Shown: piece by piece, positions 1 to 9,000 of the stretch
Position numbering within the stretch: position 1 is the first letter of the stretch
Layout of the letters: every line of letters starts with the position of its first letter
Assembly (NCBI GenBank): GCA_963580285.1
Contig: OY757010.1
Location: 223,963,234 to 224,027,233, forward strand
Source: Lucinisca nassula
Lineage: Eukaryota; Mollusca; Bivalvia; Lucinida; Lucinidae
Length of the DNA: 64,000 bases
Reading direction: 5' to 3'
Notes under the pieces: model-generated
The model's database searches: none
The model's input: only the letters and a program-made list of their open reading frames with translations
Told to the model about the DNA's origin: nothing
Made by a program: the position numbers and the translations under genes

Positions 1-29
1 CAACACACAACAAGACAGCAGATATTACA

Positions 30-276
30 TCATGCGAACAAGTTCGTGAAATAAAGCCACCCCCCCCCCAAACCCCACTTCATATAGAGAAAACTGGAGT
101 TTAAGGGGGTAAACATTATCTTTCTTATTTCTTTTCCAAGACATAGGTTGTGGGTACTCGTTAGAACCGCCTCATTGAGCATTTATAAGAAAAATATAAC
201 GGATTTTCATCAGAATAGTAGCCATTTTGGAGATTTAAAAAATGCACTATGTCGCACGGCTGAGTTATCGATCTGA
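30..276. mobile_element. Hairpin MITE, subfamily B (degenerate copy)
   Basis: The segment has the same order of blocks as the copy at 45218-45474: a terminus near GCGAACAAGTTCGTGA, a block of C-rich sequence with a 'CCCACTT..TATAGAG' stretch, then half of a palindrome (ACTCGTTAGAACCGCCTCA) and an A/T-rich right half ending near GTTATCGAT. The right arm of the palindrome is lost here. It has no coding capacity and presumably moved with a DNA transposase supplied in trans (inference). Confidence 0.55.
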
Positions 277-356
277 TTTATTTCGTTAGTTATATGGAGG
301 ATAATCACTTTCTTGAGGTGAATACCAAACATTATTTCATCGTATGTGCTGAAAAC

Positions 357-639
357 CATCACGAAAACACACCTATATAATTTTGACCCCCTTGAACCCC
401 CTTTTATACAGGAAAACGGAGGTTTAAAGGGGTAAACCTTATTTTTCTTATTTCTGCTCTAAAATATAGATGGTGGGTACTCGTTAGAACCGCCTTGATG
501 AGGCGGTTCTAACTTGTACCCACAATCTATATTTTGAGCAGAAATAAGAAATATATATCACAATTTTTCATCTGAAATTTTGCGGTTTTTTTTGGCGGTA
601 AAGTTCACAATGTATTTGTATAGGCGTGTTTTCGTAATG
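357..639. mobile_element. Hairpin MITE, subfamily A
   Basis: Terminal inverted sequences are CATCACGAAAACACACC at the left and GGCGTGTTTTCGTAATG at the right. A near-perfect palindrome at about 470-527 (GGTACTCGTTAGAACCGCC / GGCGGTTCTAACTTGTACC) sits in the middle. At least eight more copies with the same ends and core occur in the window. It is non-coding, about 280 bp, and of a size and symmetry typical of a MITE. Confidence 0.75.
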
Positions 640-1140
640 ATAAGAGTTTTCACGTTTGCAAAGCAGTGAAAGCACCAGGATTTTCCCTAGTGCGATGAAA
701 TACTTTTGGAATTTTCCGAAGGAAAAAACAACAACCTTTACATTATTGTATACGTGAAAATGGGGTTTGGAAAGAGTTGTTGACGGTTTACCTGTGATCC
801 GTTTTGTTTACCGTCGTCACTCCATGTTTCGACATCTTTCCCTTGTGATATTGTGGGAAGAATTTGGGATATGATTGTATCAGTTCCTGGTCGTTTCTCT
901 TTTTAATTTTCCTACCGTGAAAATAACAAGGTTATGTTATTTTTCACAATGTGAAAATATATATCTCGTCAATGTTTTGGGACGATTGTTTATCAGCTCA
1001 AAATCTTTTTCTGTGCTGGAGTTCATATGGTCATCACTGATTTGCGGAAGCCCAGGTAACAATTATTAGCAGAAAAAAAAATCGCGATATTCGTATCGAT
1101 ATTATATCAGAGTTGTGTAAATAGGTTATCAACAGAATCT
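640..1140. other. No recognisable feature
   Basis: I see no conserved reading frame, splice pattern or repeat family member here, apart from short A/T-rich runs. Confidence 0.4.
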
Positions 1141-1235
1141 GGTTCAGGTTTGGCCAACAGTGTAGATAATACAGATCAGACGCCGCAGAATCACCTGACC
1201 AGAATCAACAATGTTTGCTTAGAATACTGTTACCC
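1141..1235. repeat. Dispersed repeat Q (fragment)
   Basis: It contains the phrase CAGATCAGACGCCGCAGAAT followed by an 'AATGTTTGCTTA' block. The same order is seen at 12120-12240, 12359-12480, 14262-14395 and, inverted, at 50445-50540. Origin unknown; the recurrence across unrelated contexts indicates a mobile or formerly mobile unit. Confidence 0.55.
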
Positions 1236-1239
1236 AATG

Positions 1240-1527
1240 CATATCGAAAACACGCCTGTATAATTTTGACCACCATGAACCCCTCTTCTACATAATAAAA
1301 CTGGGGTAAACCTTTTTTTCTTATTTCTGTTCTAAAATATAGATTGTGGGTACTCGTTAGAACTGCCACAATGAGGTGGTTCTAATGAGTACCCACAATC
1401 TATATTTTGAACAATGAGGCGGTTCTAACGAGTACCCACAATCTTTACTTTCGAGCAGAAATAAGAAATTTTTCATCACAATTTTTTTCCGCGGGGAAAT
1501 TTACAATGTATTTGTTTTTTCGTAATG
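1240..1527. mobile_element. Hairpin MITE, subfamily A with extra palindrome arm
   Basis: The ends match subfamily A (ATCGAAAACACGCCTGTATA at the left, TTTTTTCGTAATGG at the right). The palindromic core at 1345-1440 is followed by an additional right arm, so GAGGCGGTTCTAA-type sequence occurs twice. The copy at 49934-50280 has a similar doubling, suggesting the core is prone to slippage or template switching. Confidence 0.7.
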
Positions 1528-1597
1528 GAAGTAATTTAACTAAATTAGCCCCGGCCTCCCCTGCTCTCAAACACAAGCGTCGGGTGTCTATTTTTAT

Positions 1598-1638
1598 TGT
1601 TATATTATCATTATTATTTTTATTATTATTATTATTTT
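1598..1638. repeat. (TTA)n microsatellite
   Basis: A run of TTATTATTA-type triplets. Similar runs occur near 15545-15595 and 57725-57752. Confidence 0.8.
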
Positions 1639-1639
1639 A

Positions 1640-1880
1640 ATATTTTTGGTTTTACGGCCCTTTCAATGTCATTTCACTTATTTCGAGCCGATCGTTAATC
1701 AGAGGAGGGTGATAACCAGAGTGTCCGGAGAAAAAAAAATGACCTTCCGTTGCAGAACCAGGCGTCTCTCCATGTGACCTCAGCAGGGCTCGAACCCCAA
1801 CGGTGAGAGTGTCAGTGTCTGCGCATGTCATATTCTTTAAAGACACGAGAGACCTAACCATTAAGAGTCACAGATCATAT
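1640..1880 (-). mobile_element. tRNA-derived SINE, family S4
   Basis: It shares the blocks TTTACGGCCCTTTCAATGTC, GCCGATCGTTAATCAGAGG and a GGGCTCGAACCC-like B-box complement with the copy at 2405-2648. Read on the minus strand, the head begins with an ending like 'TTAATGGTTAGGTCTCTC' and the body runs toward 1640. It is diverged. Confidence 0.55.
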
Positions 1881-2131
1881 CCTGTAGGTCTGGTGTCTAC
1901 AGCGTTACTATTTTTACATTTATGTTTATTTGGTTCGATCGATTTCTTTTCAATGTAAAAGATATTTGTTTTTGGTAGTATTCCTTCGATCCAACATATA
2001 CACACAGTTTTTAAATGTAATGGTCATATGGTGTAGTATTTGGAAATAATAACCAGCTTAGTTACAATTTTCTTTGCTGGTTTTGAGGGGTAAGTGTTCA
2101 TTGGTGAGGAGAAAGGAAGTTCATTCTTGTA

Positions 2132-2367
2132 GAGTAAAATTCCGCTATTAAGACAACCTAAAATCTTTTAAAAGCATATTTAGAAGTTTTAGGTACCTTT
2201 TCTTTGTGTTTGCAACATCCAGTGTGCTCCAGTTAGAGATCTTTTTTGGGACTGTTCAAAAGTGGTCTTTGAGACCACTTTTATACAGTCCCAAAGGTGG
2301 TCTTGTGGTCTTTGAGACCACTTTGTACAGTCCCAAAGGTGGTCTTAATATAGGAATTTTACTGTAT
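2132..2367. mobile_element. Hairpin MITE, family E
   Basis: The ends are inverted: AGTAAAATTCCGCTATTAAG at the left and CTTAATATAGGAATTTTACT at the right. Internally it carries the hairpin TTTGGGACTGTTCAAAAGTG / CCACTTTTATACAGTCCCAA and a second copy of the right arm. The same family is found at 39093-39285 and 42134-42311, with fragments at 12515-12560 and 16270-16312. Confidence 0.7.
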
Positions 2368-2404
2368 ATCAGTACTATACGGAGTGTACTTTGAAACCGT
2401 GGGG

Positions 2405-2648
2405 AAAGGTAAGGTTATAGATAGTTTTGGTTTACGTCCCTTTCAAAATTATTTTACTTATATCGAGTCGAACGTTAATCAGAGGTGGGCGAAAACCGGA
2501 GTACCCAGAGAAAAACCATCTGCCCTTCCGTTGCAACTTGGCGTTTCGCATGTAATCCAAGTCAGGTTCGAACTCCGAGTTGCAGCGGTGAGAGACCTAA
2601 TGATTATAATAAAATTCAGCGCCCTTAACCACTAGGTCACGGAGGCCC
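2405..2648 (-). mobile_element. tRNA-derived SINE, family S4
   Basis: Read on the minus strand it starts GGGCCTCCGTGACCTAGTGG and continues TTAAGGGCGC, a good RNA polymerase III A-box region. An AGTTCGAACCT B-box follows about 60 nt later. The tail side holds the GATTAACGTTCGAC-type body shared with 1640-1880 and 56065-56215. Non-coding retroposon; internal pol III promoter inferred from the boxes. Confidence 0.7.
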
Positions 2649-2784
2649 GTCAAGTTGTAGATAAAGTTAAACTCAAGCCACAGTAACAGTATGTAATCAT
2701 ACCCGGTAAGCGTTCAGTTTGCACAACAACGTCGTATTAACGTCGATGAGCAGTTTCAGTGGCGTAGCCTATACACCAAAGGGA

Positions 2785-2935
2785 CCCAGCAAACACATGA
2801 CGTAATTATGACGTCATATCAACGTTGGTACAACGTCATGGCGTTTATGAAAAGTCACATCTACGTCGGTGCAACGTCATAACGTAGCACCACCGCTGAT
2901 TTGACGTTTGCTTTAGCCACGTGTGCCTCCTGGGG
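2785..2935. mobile_element. MITE with CCCAGCA-type termini (ACGTC-rich)
   Basis: It begins CCCAGCAAACACATGACGTA and ends ACGTGTGCCTCCTGGGG, forming imperfect terminal inverted repeats. The interior is dominated by AACGTC/GACGTT words and folds back on itself. Better-preserved copies are at 5718-5866 and 52290-52396. Confidence 0.7.
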
Positions 2936-2976
2936 AAATATATGTAAAATAATCTTTCTTCGACATGGGGATAATA

Positions 2977-3137
2977 TTAACCCTTATCCTGCTGTTCACG
3001 AGAACCCCTATCTTTGCAGTGTAGATCCAGATCAGTCATTTATGAATTTGTAGGAATAAATTACATCAAGTAATCTGATTGGTTCAAAGTCTTTAATGGG
3101 TGTGGCTAAATTTAATATTCAGCAAGATTAGGGTTAA
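2977..3137. mobile_element. Short MITE with TTAACCCTT termini
   Basis: The left end TTAACCCTTATCCTGCTG is the inverted counterpart of the right end AGCAAGATTAGGGTTAA. The interior contains AATCTGATTGGTT. A second copy with the same termini lies at 38659-38905. Confidence 0.65.
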
Positions 3138-3167
3138 AAGATATATGTTTACCCCCAAGGGGAGCAA

Positions 3168-4658
3168 AGAACTGAACCGAAAAAGAAACGCAACGTTTTA
3201 ACCCAAAAGATTTTCATGCAACCATCAGGTGGACTGAAAAATCATTTTGCGATTTACTTTCATACTTTTTAAACTTTCTTATGCAGAAAACATTTGGGAG
3301 ATATCTGTACAGTTTAACGCTCCGCTTGGCAATTCGTTGTTTACAACATTTCCTCGTGCAGAACATTAAATGTATACAATAACCTCATCATATTTGCATA
3401 TTGTCTTACCTCGAGTTTAGGTTTCAAAAGTCCGGTAAAATTTCTCTACGGAATATGGTACGTTTGATGCAAGATCAACCTAACGTAGCGGTCCAAATGC
3501 TTCTACGTGGGACGTTTCAGGCTGTCATCGCCAGGAACTCCCAAGTGAGTAAATCGACGATAACTCGCTTGTACCAACGTCTACGTCAAACGGTAACGAC
3601 AAATGACAGGCCCAGAAGTGGACGTCCACGCGTCACGACACGTCGACAGGACCGATACATTCGTCTACCCCACCTTCGTAATCTGTTCCGTACAGCCGTC
3701 GAGACGTCTCAGGTGACACCAGGAACGCACAACAATCGAATAAGTGCAGATACTGTCAGGAATCGAGTTTGGCTTACGTCCTTGTCGTCCGTACGTTGAT
3801 ATGCCAATAACACCACGACGACGTCGGGTTAGTATGGCGTGGCTCACACAACATAGGCTAAACCTGTTTCCCCTTCGTCAGTGGCGTAAGGTAATGTTTT
3901 CTGACGAGTCCAGGTACTTGTTGTACAGAGCTGACGGCCGTCACCGTGTGTATAGGCGTGACGGGGAGCGTTATCGTGACAATTGTTTTGTTGAACGTGA
4001 TCGATTTGGATGCGGTGGGTTGATGGTGTGGGCTCGCATATCTTATGGTCATAGAACGCCCCTGGTATTTATTGATGGATCTTTGACGGCTCAGCGTTAC
4101 GGTAGTTGTTCCATACGTACGACAGCACAACGTTACGTTTCAACAGGATAGCGCTCGGGCGCATGTAGCAAGGCTCAGCATGACGTTTCTTCAGCAAAAC
4201 GACGTTGACTTGATGCACTGGCCTCCGTATAGTCCAGATCTCTATCCTATAGAACATTTGTGGGACGTCTTGGATAGGCGCGTACGTAACCGGCCCCCAG
4301 CCGCCAACAACGCGTCAAGCCTTGCGTCCCGCGCTCATACAGGAGTGGAATGATATTCCCCAGGCAGAGATGAATCGTTTAATCCTGTCCATGACCATGC
4401 GTGTGCGTGCAGGACTGAATGCAAACGGAGGACATACTCGCTATTAACTGCTTATGTTTTGGACTTGTGAAATGACTACCTCTATGACAAAACGGATTTG
4501 TGTTCCAAACATTCTCATGGGAAATTGAACTCGATGGTATTTACATTCAGGAATGATTATAGTATTGCGTAATTAATTCTATTTTCTGCAAACGTGATTA
4601 TTTCTGCAAATACTCGCATTTATATTTGGAGTTGCGTTTCTTTTTCGGTTCAGTGTAT
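3168..4658 (+). mobile_element. Tc1-type DNA transposon, degenerate
   Basis: Perfect 23-bp terminal inverted repeats are visible at 3172-3194 (begins CTGAACCGAAAAAGAAACG) and 4631-4653 (its reverse complement). A TA dinucleotide follows the right end at 4656. The 1.5-kb length and the enclosed DDE transposase remnant are standard for Tc1/IS630-type elements. The transposase is broken, so this copy cannot mobilise itself. The intact ends suggest it could still serve as a substrate (inference). Confidence 0.88.
3400..4446 (+). pseudogene. Tc1-like transposase pseudogene
   Basis: Remnant of a DDE-type transposase that would cut and paste the surrounding 1.5-kb transposon. The N-terminal part (3401-3799) shows a helix-turn-helix-like stretch and the basic linker GRPRVTTRRQDR. 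The catalytic part is recognisable by FSDESRYLLY (near 3900, first acidic residue), QQDSARAH (near 4142, second) and PYSPDLYPIEHLWD (near 4228, the final glutamate). These blocks lie in different frames, so at least two frameshifts separate them, and the C-terminal part is interrupted again near 4340. Family assignment is firm; activity is excluded for this copy. Confidence 0.9.
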
Positions 4659-4869
4659 AAGTCTGCCCAGAAAAAGGTGTGGTTAGATAAACTGACTGCC
4701 CCGATCTGATATAAATAATGTTGGCTGGTAACATAAGTCGCAGCCAACGTTGGTAAAATGTTTCTTGCACAAATGGTAAGAAAATCCCGAATTTTACTCA
4801 GGTGTACCCAGGGACATGCATCTGTGTTTGATATGTAGACTTGTTGAATAGGACGTCAGTTACATCGTC

Positions 4870-5140
4870 GTTAAGAGGCGCCCGCCCATCTGGGCTTTGA
4901 GAAATAGAATGGGCTGCATGATGCGTCCACGCAGAGCTGAAACTGATGCACATGAATACTGGTGAACTGATTAGAAGGACTAAGCCTACCCAGCCAAAAT
5001 GGTGCGAGTCGCACCGTCCTATGCGTATACGTCTTCTTGATTTCGTTGGGATGTTATTTAATCTCAGTCGGGTAAATGTCCCACAAAATTGGAAGCAATG
5101 TCTCAAAATGACGTAAATGGCGTTGACTCTGTGCTCACTG
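4870..5140 (-). mobile_element. SINE family S1 (old copy)
   Basis: It contains the family's landmarks in minus orientation: GCCCGCCCATCTGGGCTT, GAAATAGAATGGGCTGCATG, CTAAGCCTACCCAGCC, GTGCGAGTCGCACCGTCC and CACAAAATTGGAAGCAATGT. It is clearly diverged from the copies at 43765-44070 and 46098-46401 and lacks the (CAAA)n tail. Confidence 0.65.
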
Positions 5141-5717
5141 CTAAATAAAAAGTCCATGCTCAGAAATGAGAGTCGTATGTTGCACAGATAAAAGGGATAG
5201 TTAAGATCTATTGCGACGGTCACAGTCTAGTATCATTCGACAAGTCTCGTGATGCCGGACAGTGACCGTCGGGACGGATTGTATTATCCACGTTAGAGTC
5301 TTGTACCAAAATGAGAATAATCTAAAGGTGCTCTGCAAACCGCGTAATCACGCCGTAGATAACAATGACCTCACCAAATACTATTACAGGACGATTATTC
5401 CGTCGGGCCTGTATTTTATGTGTTTTTGTTTTTGTACATGTATTTTGTGAATAAAATTGTCATGTTGACACTTGCACTGTATATCATAATTCATTTTAGA
5501 TGCTCAAAAAAGTCAGCTCTGTATTTTGGAAGGTTCTAAATACCACTTCTAACCAGAAATTACTTTGCGAAAATGCAAAGAAGACACTGGGTAGGGTCGG
5601 AAATTGAAAATGGAAGGGCCGGTGTTTTAATTCTTATTTTGTTCTTTTATTGATATCAATAGTAGAGTCAGGGCGGTCGGGTTAGCGGAAACACGGCTAT
5701 TGTTTTTTTAGGCCTAG
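5141..5717. other. No recognisable feature
   Basis: Only short, unsupported reading frames occur. Nothing matches the repeat families found elsewhere. Confidence 0.4.
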
Positions 5718-5866
5718 CCCAGCAGGCACACGTCGCTATGGCAACGTCACATCAACGTCGGTGCAACGTCATGACGTTGCACCGACGTTGATGTGACGTT
5801 GCATAAACGTCCTGACGTTGTAACGACGATGATGTGACGTCATAATTACGTCATGTGCCTGCTGGG
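5718..5866. mobile_element. MITE with CCCAGCAGGCACA termini (ACGTC-rich)
   Basis: Well preserved: CCCAGCAGGCACACGTCG at the left and ATGTGCCTGCTGGG at the right. The central palindrome ATCAACGTCGGTGCAACGTC / GACGTTGCACCGACGTTGAT is perfect. It lies about 120 bp outside the large LTR element. Confidence 0.8.
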
Positions 5867-5983
5867 GCTGAGTCAGTTTTCAGTAGGGAAATGAGCTCAT
5901 CTGAGATTAGCAGAATCCACCGAGATAAGTGTATTGTACCATTGACAAGCCCCGCCCCTGATGAAACTGCAACTTTTCGGGAA

Positions 5984-5987
5984 ATAT
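5984..5987. repeat. Target-site duplication ATAT, left copy
   Basis: ATAT immediately precedes the 5' LTR terminus TGTAACGGA. The same four bases follow the 3' LTR terminus at 27810-27813. Ty3/gypsy integrases commonly leave 4-5 bp duplications. Confidence 0.7.
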
Positions 5988-6366
5988 TGTAACGGAGTCT
6001 GGCTATTCTCTGTTATTCTATGTATAAATGTTCTCATTGTTGTTTAGATTCATTTATATCTGTTTTAACAAAATGTACATACCGATCTTCGGTCCGAAAT
6101 AGCCGTAGCCGATGCAAACCATGTGCCAACTTTGTCGAGTATATCCTGTGTAAAATAGCCATGTCATCTCCAAGTGCATATATAACCATGAATATCTATT
6201 GTTTATTTTAGTATCCATATTCTTTTTATGCTCACACTTTCGCATTTGAAACAGTATTTTCCATCAAATGTTTGTTTACTTTTTGCTCAGCTGTTCGAGC
6301 TCTCTGCGCACTGAACATACCATAAAAACCGAACGTTCCGTATGCTTGGTAGCATGGTTAGGAATA

Positions 6367-6420
6367 TGACGTCATTCAGGCACAACGTCATCCAGCGCGA
6401 GCCTGGAGGGTATATAAGGA
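6367..6420 (+). promoter_or_regulatory. Putative LTR core promoter with CRE-like site (5' LTR)
   Basis: TGACGTCA (6367-6374) is a perfect cAMP-response-element core, with a second ACGTCA 17 bp further on. GGTATATAAGG places a TATA box at 6411. An 'AGTTCAGTGTTGC'-type start region could follow about 30 bp downstream. Function is inferred from motif order. The identical arrangement in the 3' LTR is at 25297-25350. Confidence 0.6.
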
Positions 6421-6484
6421 GCGTTTCGGTTGAAGTTCAGTGTTGCTGATTGTTGCGAGCAACCTGCTGTGGCTTTTGCCAAAA

Positions 6485-7800
6485 CAAGTTGAGGCGCCTA
6501 GGCCGTGTTCAGCTTCCCATAGCTGAAACACGCCTGGGTTCGCCTAGATTGGAAGTATGGTGTGGCCTAGATTGTCTAGGCCTTAGTCTGAATTATGTTT
6601 GCTTGTTGTTGACCCGGCACTCCCATCACCAGGGGCGAATGTTTCGCCTATCTAGGCGGAACATGCGTCCATCTGTGAGGAGCATTTATTTATTTATTTA
6701 TTTATCTAGTTTAGGCGACGTTGGCACAGGTTATCAATACATCTATATAAATTAATTATAAATTAATGGCTTTTCATAAGCAGTCATAACTTTGAATACT
6801 CTCTTTGTTGATAAGTTTGGCTAAGGTCGAGCTTTGCGCCGAGCTAGGCATAGTCCTTGTTACGCTGCGCCGAGGTGGGCGAAGCCGAGGTGGGCGAATA
6901 TTTAAAACATAGATTGTTTTGGCTGTTGCAGGGTATACTTCGCTTCTGACAGCGTGGTGTAGCAACTTCTAAGCTGTCTATGAGCTTGTAACTTAATATC
7001 GTGCATTTAAAGCAAGATTCGTTTATGCCTAACTCGGAGGAATCTGCCTGGCTCGGATGAAGTAAAATCGACTTTAGATGGTTAGTTCCCTTATTAAGAA
7101 TGTTTTACCTAGCTATGCTGAATGAGTCCTTGCCAGGATGGGTGGAAGGTACTTCATTAACGATCTACGTAGTTGCTGTTTGTGGTGTTTGTCAAAACAT
7201 GTTGTAGCGACTGGTAGAGTGTTATGAATAAATAACTCCGATTTCTGTACGTTTTAAGGGAATTGTACTTGCACCTATCTGGGATGAGTTCCGCCTGGCT
7301 GGGAAAGGACGTTCTATCAGTATCAAGTAGGGACTTAATATTGCACATTGTTAGTGACTTTTTTTTCTGACTGTTAAAGGAGATTCCTCTTTGGTATGCC
7401 CTTAGTAATTCAATCACACAAGGTCCGGATTTGCACCTTGTAAACATTGTTTAGTAACATAAATTGTTAACATAATGGCTCTGATAAAACGCAAACTATC
7501 TTGTTTGTTGGAAATTTTATTCAAAGTATAAGTTCGCCTAGCTAGGTGAATTTCGCCTATTTAGGCGTGTTTTACGCCTACCTAGGCGTGACATTGCACC
7601 TATCTAGGTGAGGTTCGCGTTAATCTAGGTGGTTTAGGTGGAGGCGATGCAGTGTTGATCTATTGTCAAAGGTTGTTAGTAAAAACATTTGAACTGTCTA
7701 GCAGTTGCATGATCACACGTGAATGACAAATACATGTATGATCTCGTAAAGGCTGTTAGTATCTTCCACTTATATAGGAAATGTTCCACCTAGCTAGGCG
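6485..7800. promoter_or_regulatory. Cluster of GCCTANNTAGGC palindromes in the LTR
   Basis: Variants of CGCCTAnnTAGGCG recur through the LTR: near 6490 (GGCGCCTAGGCC), 6645 (TCGCCTATCTAGGCGG), 7533 (CGCCTAGCTAGGTG), 7553 (CGCCTATTTAGGCG), 7575 (CGCCTACCTAGGCG), 7597 (CACCTATCTAGGTG) and 7787 (CACCTAGCTAGGCG). They repeat with the same order in the 3' LTR. Dyad symmetry suggests binding sites for a dimeric protein. No factor is known to me. Confidence 0.5.
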
Positions 7801-7881
7801 TGGCCATTACAATTAAATTGCAGAGGGTCTAAATTTGCACCTTGTAGAATACCTCTTAATTCACTTTTAATTGTTAACATA

Positions 7882-8135
7882 GATCACTTTTAACTCCTAG
7901 GTTAAAATGCTTAATTGTTTGGATGATCACTTATCGGAACATGCACTGTAATTGTTGGCTGACTGAACCAGGCACAATGTGTGCTGATATTGTTGGCTAA
8001 CTTGATTTACTGAATGCTGTCAATATGCAATAATTTGATTGGTTAGTCTTGACCAGAGGTATATAAGGGGAAATTTCCCGCTTCCTCGCACAGTTGAAAA
8101 ATTTTCTTTGTTCGAGGTGGTGACCAGAAAATTTG
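7882..8135 (+). repeat. Split direct repeat A1 (left terminus, promoter)
   Basis: Starts GATCACTTTTAACTCC and ends GACCAGAAAATTTG. Identical to A2 at 15831-16084. It carries the TATA box used as putative promoter. Confidence 0.93.
8060..8100 (+). promoter_or_regulatory. Putative promoter of the tyrosine-recombinase element
   Basis: TATATAAGGGG at 8060 is followed about 30 bp downstream by TTCCTCGCACAGTTG, which resembles an initiator region. The first gene starts at 8152. The same sequence is present in A2. Confidence 0.6.
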
Positions 8136-8151
8136 AAAATCAGTGAAGCAA

Positions 8152-9000
8152 ATGAAAGAAATAGACTTGATAGATACAGACGAGTGCAAGAGCTTCAGTG
8201 ACTCAGATGGTAGCTTGCACATTTCAAATTCTGAGGATCAGGTGCAGCCTGAGGTGCTTTCAAAAAAATCCAAAGCTATTAGAAGCAAAGCCACTAAAAG
8301 AGAAAGCACCTCTTCTGGGTCTGATTCACATATATCTTTTTCTTCCTCATCAGATTCCGATACTAAAGAACGAAAGAAACATAAGAAAAAGATAAAGTCT
8401 GGCATCAAAGCCAAAGCCTCAGATTCAGTGCGAAAGCCTCAAAGATATCCTCAGGCACATTTGCGATTTGAATTTGTCAGTTCCAATGTTTCCTTTGAAA
8501 AATTGGATCTGAACTTATTTGTGGCTGGTGAGCTTGAGATTATCTCCGATGCTCGTACAAAGGATAAAGAAAGAGAAGGTAGATTAAGCTTGTTAAAAAA
8601 GATAATGTACCTTAGTACCTCTTATGAGTTCTCTTCTCTAAAATCATATTATGCAGCTGTCTTACGAGAAATCGAATTGGGCAAAAAATCATGGCATGAC
8701 GATTTTCAGTACATAGAGACAGCCATATTGTCAAAGCATCTCCCAAAATCTCAGCAGGGGTTCAAATCAAAAAGACCTTTTGGATCTAAAAAGAAGAAAG
8801 AAAATGAATCTGATGATTCTATCAATGTTTGGTTTTGTCCACAGTTTCAGAGAAACAAATGTCAAAACAAAAGCAGTCATTTTCTAGTAATTAAGGGTAA
8901 AGCACGCAATGCACAGCATATTTGTGCCACATGTTGGCAAAAAGACAAGAAAAAATTGGCACATCCAGAATGTTCATCTGCATGTCCACATACTGGATGA
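8152..9000 (+). CDS. Gag-like ORF1 protein of the tyrosine-recombinase element
   Basis: Predicted 282-residue nucleocapsid-type protein, thought to bind the element RNA. I take the ATG at 8152; the upstream in-frame GTG is not needed. The N-terminal third is acidic and serine-rich and is followed by a lysine-rich patch (KERKKHKKKIKSG). The C-terminal part has a Cys/His cluster: WFCPQFQRNKC, then HICATCW, then HPECSSACPH. This resembles the zinc-binding end of DIRS/Ngaro ORF1 proteins (family knowledge). It ends at a TGA (8998-9000) that lies in exactly the same frame as the downstream RT region. A Gag-Pol fusion by stop readthrough is therefore possible. Confidence 0.82.
   Translation: MKEIDLIDTDECKSFSDSDGSLHISNSEDQVQPEVLSKKSKAIRSKATKRESTSSGSDSHISFSSSSDSDTKERKKHKKKIKSGIKAKASDSVRKPQRYPQAHLRFEFVSSNVSFEKLDLNLFVAGELEIISDARTKDKEREGRLSLLKKIMYLSTSYEFSSLKSYYAAVLREIELGKKSWHDDFQYIETAILSKHLPKSQQGFKSKRPFGSKKKKENESDDSINVWFCPQFQRNKCQNKSSHFLVIKGKARNAQHICATCWQKDKKKLAHPECSSACPHTG

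Noticed and set aside
8143..8151. GTG start nine bases upstream of the Gag-like ATG
   Set aside because: An ATG at 8152 is available; there is no reason to prefer a non-AUG start here.
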